Of a DNA stretch of 64,000 nt, positions 52,112-60,494 are shown piece by piece (position 1 is the stretch's first letter; the number at the start of each line of letters is the position of its first letter). Origin of the DNA: Metabacillus rhizolycopersici (GTDB taxonomy: Bacteria > Bacillota > Bacilli > Bacillales > Bacillaceae); the NCBI RefSeq assembly GCF_020075705.1, contig NZ_JAIQUM010000002.1:62001-126000 (forward strand), read 5' to 3'. Under the pieces are notes generated by a model. It was not told the origin of the DNA, ran no database searches, and was given only the letters and a program-made list of their open reading frames with translations. The translations under genes and the position numbers were made by a program.

Positions 52112-52690
52112 CTAAACATTCTTCACTTTTGCATAAATAATATAACGTTGAGGAGCGTTCCCAACATAGCTAAATGGATAACAAGTTGTAAGAATTAGCT
52201 CTTCTTTTTCATTTTGCAAAGTAATAATACTTAAATCATCAGGCTCCACAATTTTCGTTTCAGTAATCTCATATTCAAAGTTGCCGTATGGAAGAGCAAT
52301 TTCAAGGGAATCTCCAATTTCAAGTTCTCCCGCCCTACGGAACACAGTATCCCTATGACCAGACAAAACAATTTGACCATTTTCAGTTGGATAATAGCTA
52401 CCTTTGTAGTGTCCTACACCCTTTTCAAGATCGTCAGGGTCAGTTCCTTCAACTATAGGTAAATCAGCATTCAGCTTTGGAATTTGTAAAATACCAACAG
52501 CTTCTCCAATTGGTGGTTTATATGTTCCATCCTCTTCTTTATATATTTCTTTATTAGGAGGCGATTCGACTATCTCCTTAGCTTCAACTAAAGAAGTCGA
52601 AGTTTGCATCTTTGTGTCAACTATTTGCCAACCAGCATAACCGACGATACAAAGACCAACAACAATCAACAAATAGGATAGTTTCTTCAT
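52112..52690 (-). CDS. srtD: Class D sortase
   Basis: A 192-residue membrane-anchored transpeptidase that attaches surface proteins to peptidoglycan. The N-terminal anchor is LSYLLIVVGLCIVGYAGW. The catalytic triad is visible as His in IVLSGHRDTVF, Cys in LILTTCYPFSYV and Arg in APQRYIIYA. It matches the class D type (YhcS in B. subtilis). The B. subtilis substrate gene yhcR would be expected next to it but is not in this window, and I see no LPxTG- or LPDTx-tailed protein here. In the family it is expressed late in growth or during sporulation. Confidence 0.93.
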   Translation of the reverse strand: MKKLSYLLIVVGLCIVGYAGWQIVDTKMQTSTSLVEAKEIVESPPNKEIYKEEDGTYKPPIGEAVGILQIPKLNADLPIVEGTDPDDLEKGVGHYKGSYYPTENGQIVLSGHRDTVFRRAGELEIGDSLEIALPYGNFEYEITETKIVEPDDLSIITLQNEKEELILTTCYPFSYVGNAPQRYIIYAKVKNV

Positions 52691-52811
52691 CTAGTTTCCA
52701 CTCTTTCCTGAGTTAATAGGTACATTATATCATAGAAAAATTCACCAATATTAACAGAGTATCCAGAATTACTTAAATATTTGTTAAATCATTGTAAAGG
52801 TTGGCATACCC

Positions 52812-52892
52812 TTAAAAGAATAATGTATCTAATGAATATGAACCTGTGCCTATTAAAGCTACACCAAGTGCAATAACAATGATAAATGCCAT
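52812..52892 (-). pseudogene. C-terminal remnant of a DoxX-family gene
   Basis: On the minus strand the frame reads MAFIIVIALGVALIGTGSYS, then LDTLFF and stop. The end G-x-G-x-Y-S-L-D is typical of DoxX-family membrane proteins. It is open a few codons upstream (LVRKN) but no more of the gene is seen. Confidence 0.55.
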
Positions 52893-53063
52893 ATTCTTTC
52901 TTACTAGAATAATAATCATTCATTAACATCTGGATCTTAAGTTTTATAATTATCTGTAAATTCTATATAATAATAAGTAGCATTAATAGTTTGATGTACT
53001 TATTTCATCTAAATACGATTAAATCAATTATTTTAATAGTAATCATTCTTTTTAACAGAATTT
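52893..53063. other. Spacer before the acyl-CoA dehydrogenase gene
   Basis: No gene. AT-rich, with AGAATAATAATCATTC at 52906-52921 that only loosely resembles a Fur box. Confidence 0.35.
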
Positions 53064-53081
53064 ATTAAGGACGTGTGGATA

Positions 53082-54242
53082 TTGTCAAAAAAACTATTTG
53101 TTAGATCCAATACCCAGAAAGAATGGCTAAAGGAGCTGTTAAAACATGAAGAGACTTTTAAACGTCATTCACAGAAAGTCGATGAACAATCTACGTTTCC
53201 AAAAGAGAATGTTAAAACACTCGTTGATATGGGATACACGAAACTGATATTACCGCAAGAATACGGTGGTGAGGGGATTAGTGTGACAGACATGATCCTT
53301 TTCCAAGAAACGATTGCTAGTTTTGATGGTGCCACAGGGTTGGCTATCGGTTGGCATCAAGGTGTTGTTGGTGAATTGTACGAGAATAAGCTTTGGGAAG
53401 AGGACAAGCTTAATTCATTTGCTAAAGAAATAATGAACGGTGCGTTAGTGAACAGAGCAGTAACCGAAGCACAAACTGGTAGTCCTACCCGTGGTGGTCG
53501 TCCTGGAACGAATGCGGTAAAAAGAGATGGGAAATGGGTTATTTCTGGTCAAAAAACCTTTACAACGATGTCTCCAGCATTAACTCATTTCCTAGTATCT
53601 GCATGGGTCGAAGAAAAAGAGGGGATTGGTTTCTTCTTAATAGAGAGAGAGACTAGAGGCTTATCAATTAAAGAAACTTGGGACGTTATTGCCATGAGAG
53701 GCACAGAAAGCCATGATTTAGTGCTAGACAATGTTGAAGTAGCGGAAGAAAACTTTGTTGAGTTCAATCAAGGTCCAAGAGGCAATAATGTGAACGGCTG
53801 GATTCTCCATATTCCTGCTTGCTATTTAGGGATTGCACAAGCAGCTCGCGATTATGCCGTGAAATTTGCGACGGAACATGCCCCAAATAGTTTAAATGGG
53901 CCGATCAGTCAATTACCAAATGTCCAAAGTTTAATCGGTCAAATCGACTTAGAATTAATGAAAGCAAGACATTTCCTTTATAGTGTTGCGGAAGCTTACG
54001 ATGATGAGTCACGTCGTCACCATATTACGAATGAACTTGGAGCAGCGAAGCATATTGTAACAAATTCAAGTATAGCAATTGTCGATAAAGCAATGAGATT
54101 AGTTGGCGCAAAAAGTCTTCAATTATCAAATCCTTTGCAAAGATATTACCGCGATGTAAGAGCAGGTCTTCATAATCCACCAATGGACGATATGACGATT
54201 TCTAAATTAGCTCAAACTGCAATTGAACAAACAGTGAAATAA
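53082..54242 (+). CDS. Acyl-CoA dehydrogenase family flavoprotein (YdbM-like)
   Basis: A 386-residue FAD protein with the three-part acyl-CoA dehydrogenase fold: N-terminal helices (KLILPQEYGGEGISVTDMIL), a beta domain (NRAVTEAQTGSPTRGG, WVISGQKTFTTMSPALTHFL and FLIERETRGLSI) and C-terminal helices. The usual catalytic Glu position near the C-terminus is not obvious, and the order resembles B. subtilis YdbM. Starts are ambiguous: GTG 53073 or TTG 53082, the latter ten bases after AAGGA. It is not in an operon with beta-oxidation genes, so a role on thioesters or sulfur/nitro compounds is equally possible. Confidence 0.82.
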   Translation: MSKKLFVRSNTQKEWLKELLKHEETFKRHSQKVDEQSTFPKENVKTLVDMGYTKLILPQEYGGEGISVTDMILFQETIASFDGATGLAIGWHQGVVGELYENKLWEEDKLNSFAKEIMNGALVNRAVTEAQTGSPTRGGRPGTNAVKRDGKWVISGQKTFTTMSPALTHFLVSAWVEEKEGIGFFLIERETRGLSIKETWDVIAMRGTESHDLVLDNVEVAEENFVEFNQGPRGNNVNGWILHIPACYLGIAQAARDYAVKFATEHAPNSLNGPISQLPNVQSLIGQIDLELMKARHFLYSVAEAYDDESRRHHITNELGAAKHIVTNSSIAIVDKAMRLVGAKSLQLSNPLQRYYRDVRAGLHNPPMDDMTISKLAQTAIEQTVK

Positions 54243-54305
54243 CAAAAGCGCTGCTGGATGTCGTGCGCTTATCCACAGTACAAGAATTTTATTGTTTCCT
54301 AAACG
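54243..54305 (+). repeat. Dispersed repeat family A, short copy with tail type 2
   Basis: AACAAAAGCGCTGCTGGATG then TCGTGCGCTTATCCACAGTA. The whole central hairpin is absent. It begins at the stop codon of the acyl-CoA dehydrogenase gene. Confidence 0.8.
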
Positions 54306-54376
54306 ATTAAAAAAACTAAGGATTATCGCCATTTTCTTAAAGCGAAATCCTTAGAGGATAAATAATATAGTATCAG

Positions 54377-54416
54377 ATAGCCCAATAAACACGAATATTG
54401 ATTGGGCTATTTTTAT
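54377..54416 (+). terminator. Terminator after the acyl-CoA dehydrogenase gene
   Basis: ATAGCCCAAT and ATTGGGCTAT form a 10-bp stem, followed by TTTTATTTAT. Confidence 0.85.
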
Positions 54417-54509
54417 TTATGAAAAAAATATTAGTGCCCAAAATAGCTCTCTATACTATTAAACAAACGTTAAGTTAAGTGATCAATTGTCATTTATTAT
54501 AGAAATACG

Positions 54510-55478
54510 TTATTTAGATTGCGCAGATTTACCCTTTTTTCCCCACCACCCTTTTTTTCTAAAATACAAGGCAATCCCACAACCTAATCCAAAGATAACG
54601 ATAAGAACATATAAATAGCCATAATCCCATTTCAATTCAGGCATATACTCAAAATTCATACCGTACAAGCCTGCTATAAAAGTCATAGGAATAAAAATGA
54701 CGCTTACAAGGGTTAATGTTTTCATAATCGTGTTTGTATGATCTGACTTTAAAGAAATTTGCAAATTAAATATGCTTGTCATGTTTTCAATAAAGGTGTC
54801 AAAGGCATTAACGATACGTGAATAATTATGCTGTAAGTCCTGAAAATAGAATCCTGAATCTTCGTTTATATATGGAAATTCGGATTGACCAATTGATTTA
54901 ATCACTTGTTCTTGAGGTTCGATAATTTGCCTTAAATCATGTAATCTTGCTTTCCAGCGGTATACATCTTTTCCAATCTTATTTTCAAATGGATCTTTAA
55001 AAACACTTTTTTCTAAAGCTTGAATTTCGTCAGCAATTTCATCGACAGCATGAAGAAACTCGATCGAAACTTTATGAATAATTTGATACAAAACATAACC
55101 AGTATGAGACATATCCTCAGGATTTTCTTCAAAGTGTTTTATGATTTCAGAAAGTAAGTGAAGGTTACTATCTTGTTCACGTGTAATGATGAAGTTTGTA
55201 CCGACAAGGATATTTAATTTTACTGGTTGAAAGTTCTCTTCTATTGAAAATAAAGAGATTACAGCCTCATTTTTGTAGACATTTACCTTAGGAAGATCAT
55301 TAAATTCCTCCATAAACCTTTGAGCTAATGGATGAATAGTTAACTGTTCGATGATTGTATCAAACGATTTTTTAAACGATTTATTTTCAATATGAAACCA
55401 AATAATTTCGTCCGTAGTTGGGAGAGTGAAAGTTTCGATTCGATCAAGGGTTTTAGATTGTTTATTATACTTAAGCAT
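54510..55478 (-). CDS. corA: CorA family magnesium/divalent cation transporter
   Basis: A 322-residue channel. It has a large N-terminal cytoplasmic domain with long helices (residues 1-255), then two membrane helices. The family's GMN motif is in LYGMNFEYMPELKWDYGY between them, and the C-terminus is Lys-rich (KKGWWGKKGKSAQSK), as usual. AAAGGGG precedes the ATG. It is monocistronic. Mg2+ is the usual ion; Co2+ or Ni2+ are possible. Confidence 0.94.
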   Translation of the reverse strand: MLKYNKQSKTLDRIETFTLPTTDEIIWFHIENKSFKKSFDTIIEQLTIHPLAQRFMEEFNDLPKVNVYKNEAVISLFSIEENFQPVKLNILVGTNFIITREQDSNLHLLSEIIKHFEENPEDMSHTGYVLYQIIHKVSIEFLHAVDEIADEIQALEKSVFKDPFENKIGKDVYRWKARLHDLRQIIEPQEQVIKSIGQSEFPYINEDSGFYFQDLQHNYSRIVNAFDTFIENMTSIFNLQISLKSDHTNTIMKTLTLVSVIFIPMTFIAGLYGMNFEYMPELKWDYGYLYVLIVIFGLGCGIALYFRKKGWWGKKGKSAQSK

Positions 55479-55545
55479 ATTTTTTCCCCTTTACAAATAA
55501 TAAGATGTTTGAATTATTATTTGTCATTATGGAATATTCATACAA

Positions 55546-55584
55546 AAAAAGAAAAGCAGTGGACCTTTTATGGTATCCACTGCC
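55546..55584 (-). terminator. Terminator downstream of the siderophore-binding protein gene
   Basis: On the minus strand GCAGTGGA and TCCACTGC pair, followed by TTTTCTTTTTTT. Confidence 0.75.
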
Positions 55585-55647
55585 TATCTAGAGAGTTTCC
55601 TTTATCATTTTATTACATATTATTTCAATCCTGCTTCTACTTCTTTT

Positions 55648-55705
55648 ACCATCATCCCCCACTGATGGTTCGTTCGCACTTATTAGACCTTTACGGACAG
55701 TAAGA
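55648..55705 (+). repeat. Partial copy of dispersed repeat family B
   Basis: CCCCCACTGATGG, then CGCACTTATTAGACC and TTTACGGACAGTAAG match the right half of the element at 36225-36270 (CCCCACTGATGG, GACTTATCGGG, TTTACGGGCAGTTAG). Confidence 0.6.
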
Positions 55706-55783
55706 ATGGAATAAAATGAAAACAAAAACAGGAATGCCAGAGAGTCAGTTTTCACTGACGTTCTGGACAGCCCCTTACAGAAA

Positions 55784-56830
55784 TTATTTACCTAATTCAG
55801 CTAAGATTTCATCGATTTTTGCAAGCTCAGATTGTAACCCGCCACCGCCTATGTACCAAAGCGGACCATCTAAGTATACGATCTGATTATTTTTGTAAGC
55901 TGTTGTTTGTTTAACAATATCATTTTCCATATCAGCTTCAATGTTAGATTCGGCACCAGTAGTTGCTGCTGTACGGTCGATTACAAATAATACTTGTGGA
56001 TCAAACTCTAAAAGTGCTTCGAAACCAAAGTTAGATCCGTGAGAAGAAGCTTCAATATCATCTGTTACTGGCTTGAAACCATATGTTTCATAAATATAAC
56101 CGAAACGAGATTTTGTTGCGAAACCAGATAAGTTTCCTTCATTGTACATTGTAACTAAAGAAGTTTCATAGTTACCAGCTAAAGCCTTGATTTCTTCTAA
56201 AGCTGAATCAAATTTAGCAAGTTCTTCTTTAGCTTCAGCTTCTTTACCGAACATTTTAGCTGCGGTATCTACAGAAGCTAAGAATGTGTTCCAATAATCG
56301 TCTTCTTTAGTTCCAACGAATACTACAGGAGCAATTTCTTTTAATTCTTCATAGAATGGAGCTTGGCGACCAGAGATAAAGATTACGTCTGGATTAAGTT
56401 CTGCAATATCTTCAAGTAATGGCTCTTTTAAAGAACCAACGCTTGTGTACTCATCACTTGCATATTTTTCAAGGTGAGCTGGTAAAGCAGTATCTTTAGG
56501 AAGCCCTACGATTCCTTCAACACCAAGTGCATCTAATGTATCTAACATACCGTAGTCAAATACTACGATTTTTTCTGGCATTGTTTCAAATGTAACATCT
56601 TCAAAACTAATTGTACCTGCTTCTTCACTTTCAGTTGAAGCAATTGTTGAAGATACAGTCATTGGATAAACAGGACCCTTTTCCTCTGCTGCTTCATCAG
56701 TTTTTGCAGTTTGATCTCCAGTTGTAGTCTCTTCTTTTGGTTCTTCTTTTGAAGAATCTCCGTTAGAACCACAAGCAGCAAGTACTAAAAACATAGCTAT
56801 TAGTACACTAACTAAACTCCATTTTTTCAT
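55784..56830 (-). CDS. Siderophore-binding lipoprotein (YclQ/FatB-type)
   Basis: A 348-residue substrate-binding protein tethered by lipid: signal peptide with lipobox LAAC (Cys20), then a Glu/Thr-rich linker and the class III binding fold. Family segments are KIVVFDYGMLDTLDALGVEG, LNPDVIFISGRQAPFYEELK and FGFEALLEFDPQVLFVIDRT. It most resembles the petrobactin/catecholate-binding YclQ type. Though last in the order permease-permease-ATPase-binding protein, it is separated by 240 bases and has its own Fur box, so it can be made in excess of the membrane parts. AAAGGGGAG precedes the ATG. Confidence 0.9.
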   Translation of the reverse strand: MKKWSLVSVLIAMFLVLAACGSNGDSSKEEPKEETTTGDQTAKTDEAAEEKGPVYPMTVSSTIASTESEEAGTISFEDVTFETMPEKIVVFDYGMLDTLDALGVEGIVGLPKDTALPAHLEKYASDEYTSVGSLKEPLLEDIAELNPDVIFISGRQAPFYEELKEIAPVVFVGTKEDDYWNTFLASVDTAAKMFGKEAEAKEELAKFDSALEEIKALAGNYETSLVTMYNEGNLSGFATKSRFGYIYETYGFKPVTDDIEASSHGSNFGFEALLEFDPQVLFVIDRTAATTGAESNIEADMENDIVKQTTAYKNNQIVYLDGPLWYIGGGGLQSELAKIDEILAELGK

Positions 56831-56864
56831 ATGTATTACTCCCCTTTTACGAATTTTTATTTAA

Positions 56865-56889
56865 ATGATTATGATAATCATTATCATTT
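56865..56889 (-). promoter_or_regulatory. Fur box upstream of the siderophore-binding protein gene
   Basis: TGATAAT-C-ATTATCA (56872-56886) is a perfect 7-1-7 Fur site, extended to a longer palindrome AATGAT..ATCATT. It lies about 40 bases before the start. Confidence 0.92.
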
Positions 56890-57069
56890 ACGACTTTTTT
56901 CATTGTAAAGTTATTAATCATTGCTGTCAATACGTTTCTGGAAAAATATTCAGAAAATTTTCAAAGCAATTAATAACATTAAAAACCTTACTTTTAAAAC
57001 AACACCTCGAGAAAACAGTTATGCTGTAAAACTGTTTTCTCGTCTATTCCTTTTGACTATTCAAATGGC

Positions 57070-57837
57070 TTACGTATGTGAATTAAAGTACACACAAATG
57101 CGACATCCATTTTGTTCTTGAATTGGAATATCCATATCGTAAATGTCGCGCAGTGCATCTGAATTAATAATCTCATGCGTTGGCCCGTCTTTCACAAGTT
57201 TACCGTTTTTCAACGCCACGATACGATCTGAATAAACAGATGCAAAGTTAATATCGTGTAAGACAATGACAACTGTTTTACCAAGCTCATCTACAAGCTT
57301 ACGCAAAATCTTCATGATTTGAACAGAGTGCTTCATATCTAAGTTATTTAAAGGCTCATCAAGTAATACATAGTCCGTATCTTGCGCAATAACCATCGCA
57401 ATAAACGCTCGTTGTCTTTGACCGCCCGATAATTCATCTAAATACTTATCTTGCATCTCTGTTAAGTTCATATATTCAATCGCTTGATCAACAAATTTTT
57501 GATCTTCTGCTGTAAGACGTCCTTTCGAATACGGATAGCGACCAAATGCAACAAGCTCACGTACCGTTAATCGAACATTAATGTAATTTGCTTGCTTCAA
57601 AATCGAAACACGCTGCGCAAACTCAGCTGACTTCCATTTTTCCACATGATTTTTATCAAGTAATACTTCCCCTGTATCTGCAGCTAATAATCGACTCACC
57701 ATAGAAAGAAGTGTAGATTTACCAGCACCATTCGGCCCGATAAACGACGTAATCGTCCCCGGCTCGATTGTTACAGATACGTCTTCTACAACAGGCTTTT
57801 TACCAAATCGCTTCGTTAACCCCTTGATTTCAATCAT
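57070..57837 (-). CDS. Siderophore ABC transporter ATPase (YclP-type)
   Basis: A 255-residue ATPase for iron-siderophore import. Walker A is GPNGAGKSTLLS, the Q-loop is in SILKQANYINVRL, the signature is LSGGQRQRAFIAMVIA, Walker B is YVLLDEPLNNLD and the switch His is in IVLHDINFAS. Its ATG overlaps the upstream permease stop by four bases. It powers uptake through the two permeases encoded before it. Confidence 0.94.
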   Translation of the reverse strand: MIEIKGLTKRFGKKPVVEDVSVTIEPGTITSFIGPNGAGKSTLLSMVSRLLAADTGEVLLDKNHVEKWKSAEFAQRVSILKQANYINVRLTVRELVAFGRYPYSKGRLTAEDQKFVDQAIEYMNLTEMQDKYLDELSGGQRQRAFIAMVIAQDTDYVLLDEPLNNLDMKHSVQIMKILRKLVDELGKTVVIVLHDINFASVYSDRIVALKNGKLVKDGPTHEIINSDALRDIYDMDIPIQEQNGCRICVYFNSHT

Positions 57838-58790
57838 CCTGCTGCCCTACTTTCCTTTAGTAATAAGTAAATGAAATAAATACCACCGACAAAGTTAATA
57901 ATAACACTTAGCGTTGTACGTAATTCAAAGATGTGTTCAACAAGGAACTGACCACCGACTAATGCAATAATCCCCATTAAACTTGCACCTAAAATTAAAA
58001 CAGAATGCTTATAGGTAGCTAAGTATTGATATGAAAGATTAGCCACGATTAAGCCAAAGAACGTAATCGGACCAACTAAAGCTGTTGATGTCGCAATTAA
58101 AACCGACGATAAAATTAAACTATTCATTAGAATACGGTCATAGTTAACACCAAGATTAATCGCATTTTCACGACCAAGTGACATAACATCTAGCTTATCC
58201 ATCATGCGATAACCATAAATAAATGCAATGAATAAAATCCCCATTGCAATATATAATAGGTCAGCCTTTACGGTTGTAAAGCTCGCGAATAACCGAGATT
58301 GCAGACTTAAATATTCCACTGGATCAATCAGTACTTGTAAAAATGTCACAAGGCTTCCTAAAAGCGTTCCTAAAATCATCCCGATTAAAAGGAGTAAATA
58401 AATAGGATGCTTATCTGCTCGGAATAAGAAACGATATAAGATTATCGCAAATAATACCATTGCGATAATCACTGCACCGAAATTTAAATATTTATTTAAT
58501 ACCCAAATCGACATTGATCCTGCAAAGAAGTAAATTAACGTTTGTACTACTTGGTACATAGAGTCAAGGCCCATAACAGAAGGTGTTAAAATACGATTAT
58601 GTGTAATTGTCTGGAACACGACTGTCGAATACGCAATCGCAATCGCTGTTATAACCATTGCCTCAACACGAATCATACGTTTTGGAAAGGCGTAATCAAA
58701 ACCGCCTTTTATATCATAAAATGCATAAAGCAAAATACAAATAATGGCTAATACAGCTAAAAAAATCAACTTCGTACTATTTTTTCGCAT
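57834..58790 (-). CDS. Siderophore ABC transporter permease (YclO-type)
   Basis: A 318-residue membrane protein of the FecCD family with about nine hydrophobic segments. Family blocks are RMIRVEAMVITAIAIAYSTV, the conserved LTPSVMGLDS, GRENAINLGVNYDRI (the loop that touches the ATPase) and STALVGPITFFGLIVANLSY. It overlaps the upstream permease gene by 14 bases and the ATPase gene by four, a tightly coupled operon. GGGGGAG precedes the ATG. Confidence 0.93.
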   Translation of the reverse strand: MRKNSTKLIFLAVLAIICILLYAFYDIKGGFDYAFPKRMIRVEAMVITAIAIAYSTVVFQTITHNRILTPSVMGLDSMYQVVQTLIYFFAGSMSIWVLNKYLNFGAVIIAMVLFAIILYRFLFRADKHPIYLLLLIGMILGTLLGSLVTFLQVLIDPVEYLSLQSRLFASFTTVKADLLYIAMGILFIAFIYGYRMMDKLDVMSLGRENAINLGVNYDRILMNSLILSSVLIATSTALVGPITFFGLIVANLSYQYLATYKHSVLILGASLMGIIALVGGQFLVEHIFELRTTLSVIINFVGGIYFIYLLLKESRAAG

Positions 58791-59733
58791 ATGCTCTCCC
58801 CCTAAATAACATAATTAAGAAGATCACACTACCGATTACTGCCACAGTTACGTTAACGGGAATCTCATAAGGGTGAATAACAATACGCCCAATAATGTCA
58901 CAGATTAACAGGAAGACAATTCCTAATACTGCTGTATGTGGAATTGTTTTGCGTAAATTATCACCTATATAAAGAGAGACAATATTAGGTACAATTAAAC
59001 CTAAAAACGGAATAACTCCGACAGTTAGTACGACAGTTGTAGCAATAATTGCAACAAGGATAAGACCTATATTTAACACAAGCTTATAACTTAAGCCTAA
59101 GTTTTTCGCAAAATCTTCCCCCATACCTGCGACTGTAAATTTATTCGCATAAAGATATGCTAAAATGACCGCTGGAATACTTACATATAGCAGCTCATAG
59201 CGACCAGCAATAATTAATGTAAAACTCCCCATTAACCAAGAAGAAATATTCTGAATAAGATCTGCTTCATATGCGAAAAACGTCGTAATAGATGACAAAA
59301 TATTTCCGTACATAATCCCGATTAACGGAACGAAAATGACATCTTTAAATTTAATACGATCTAGAATTTGCATAAAAATAAATGTTCCTACTAACGCAAA
59401 TGCGAAGCTAAAAATAATTTGCTGCGTATACGTTGCACTCGTGAAAAATAACATTGAAATTAAAATTCCTAGTTTTGCAGCGTCTAATGTACCAGCAGTC
59501 GTTGGCGATACAAATTTATTTCGACTTAAAGACTGCATAATTAAGCCCGCAATACTCATTCCTGCTCCTGCCAATATAATCGCTATTAAACGAGGCACTC
59601 GACTGATTAAGAAAAGTTGTGACTTGTCCGAGTCCAAATTGAACAAGTCACTTATCTTGATATCAATCGCACCTATAAAGAGCGATACACACGACAGGAC
59701 TACAGCTAAAATCATTAACATCCATAGTCTCAT
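58777..59733 (-). CDS. Siderophore ABC transporter permease (YclN-type)
   Basis: A 318-residue FecCD-family permease, partner of the next gene. Blocks are RVPRLIAIILAGAGMSIAGL, FVSPTTAGTLDAAKLGILIS, MGEDFAKNLGLSYKLVLN (ATPase-coupling loop) and VLTVGVIPFLGLIVPNIVSL. GAGG precedes the ATG. It is the first transporter gene. The two Fur boxes at 60114 and 60191 lie upstream, with a small gene between them and this start. Confidence 0.93.
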   Translation of the reverse strand: MRLWMLMILAVVLSCVSLFIGAIDIKISDLFNLDSDKSQLFLISRVPRLIAIILAGAGMSIAGLIMQSLSRNKFVSPTTAGTLDAAKLGILISMLFFTSATYTQQIIFSFAFALVGTFIFMQILDRIKFKDVIFVPLIGIMYGNILSSITTFFAYEADLIQNISSWLMGSFTLIIAGRYELLYVSIPAVILAYLYANKFTVAGMGEDFAKNLGLSYKLVLNIGLILVAIIATTVVLTVGVIPFLGLIVPNIVSLYIGDNLRKTIPHTAVLGIVFLLICDIIGRIVIHPYEIPVNVTVAVIGSVIFLIMLFRGRAYAKK

Positions 59734-59822
59734 TTGTAATCCTCATAATGTGTTTATTCTCAGTATGATCATTAAAAGCGTTATCATCCCGAGTGCGAAT
59801 TCAATTGTATAAAACAAAAAAA

Positions 59823-60011
59823 CTAATAACAATCTAAAATATTAGATGTTTTTCCAATGACATATGTATCACTTTTGAAAAGGGATGAAGCAAGTTTTGG
59901 AGACATATGCCCTTCTCTCCTACTATCAATCACATTTCCAGCATCTATAACACTAACAACGGCTTTATAAGGGAAGATCATTACGCGGTCACTGATATCG
60001 TACACTACCAT
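59823..60011 (-). CDS. Small protein between the Fur boxes and the siderophore importer
   Basis: A 62-residue protein, MVVYDISDRVMIFPYKAVVS, then VIDAGNVIDSRREGHMSPKL, ending in a Cys-Tyr. GGGAG lies five bases before ATG 60011. It sits 90 bases upstream of the first permease gene and just downstream of two Fur boxes, so it is probably iron-regulated and may be the first gene of the operon. It faintly resembles the RemA/DUF370 DNA-binding family in its strand pattern, but I do not trust that without a profile search. No membrane segment. Confidence 0.5.
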   Translation of the reverse strand: MVVYDISDRVMIFPYKAVVSVIDAGNVIDSRREGHMSPKLASSLFKSDTYVIGKTSNILDCY

Positions 60012-60113
60012 AAATACTCCCCCGAGCAGCAAGATAAATAATTAGTGCAATAAATAGATAAACTTTTGTTATATCTCTGCTACCATCCCTCAGAAATGGT
60101 TACGAAACAATTG

Positions 60114-60128
60114 TGATAATCATTATCA
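60114..60128 (-). promoter_or_regulatory. Fur box (perfect) upstream of the importer operon
   Basis: TGATAAT-C-ATTATCA, exact 7-1-7 inverted repeat, about 100 bases before the small gene at 60011. Confidence 0.9.
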
Positions 60129-60190
60129 GTAAAAAACAAAAAAAATAGGCTTGTTTATAGTTAATTAATAACTAGTAAACTCCATTTTAT

Positions 60191-60205
60191 TGATATTGAT
60201 TATCA
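60191..60205 (-). promoter_or_regulatory. Second Fur-like box
   Basis: TGATATT-G-ATTATCA, one mismatch from the 7-1-7 consensus, 77 bases from the first box. Confidence 0.6.
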
Positions 60206-60490
60206 ACTTCATTATTTAATGTAACACAAAAAATAGTTTGTGAAAAGGTCTTTTTTAGAAATTACATTTTAATAGATTGCATTCACATTTCAGCTCACTT
60301 TTTCTTATTAAAATCAGATTGATAAGGTAAGTATTCATAGGATAAACCCCTTGAAATAGTAATGAAAATTAAAGGATGAAACCCTTATGATTTCATCCTC
60401 TAAATGTACTGTTATTTGAATTATTTGCTCCGCTAAACGGAACCGGTTAATATATTAAGCGTTTCATTTTACCTATTTACGTTTTTCATG
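60206..60490. other. Spacer between the Fur boxes and the RHH-protein gene
   Basis: No gene is seen. A near-palindrome GGATGAAACCC..GATTTCATCC at 60373-60398 lies past the end of the RHH gene on the minus strand and may be a weak terminator. Confidence 0.35.
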
Positions 60491-60494
60491 CTAC

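Noticed and set aside
52906..52921. Fur box before the acyl-CoA dehydrogenase gene
   Set aside because: Too many mismatches to the 7-1-7 pattern compared with the perfect sites at 56872 and 60114.
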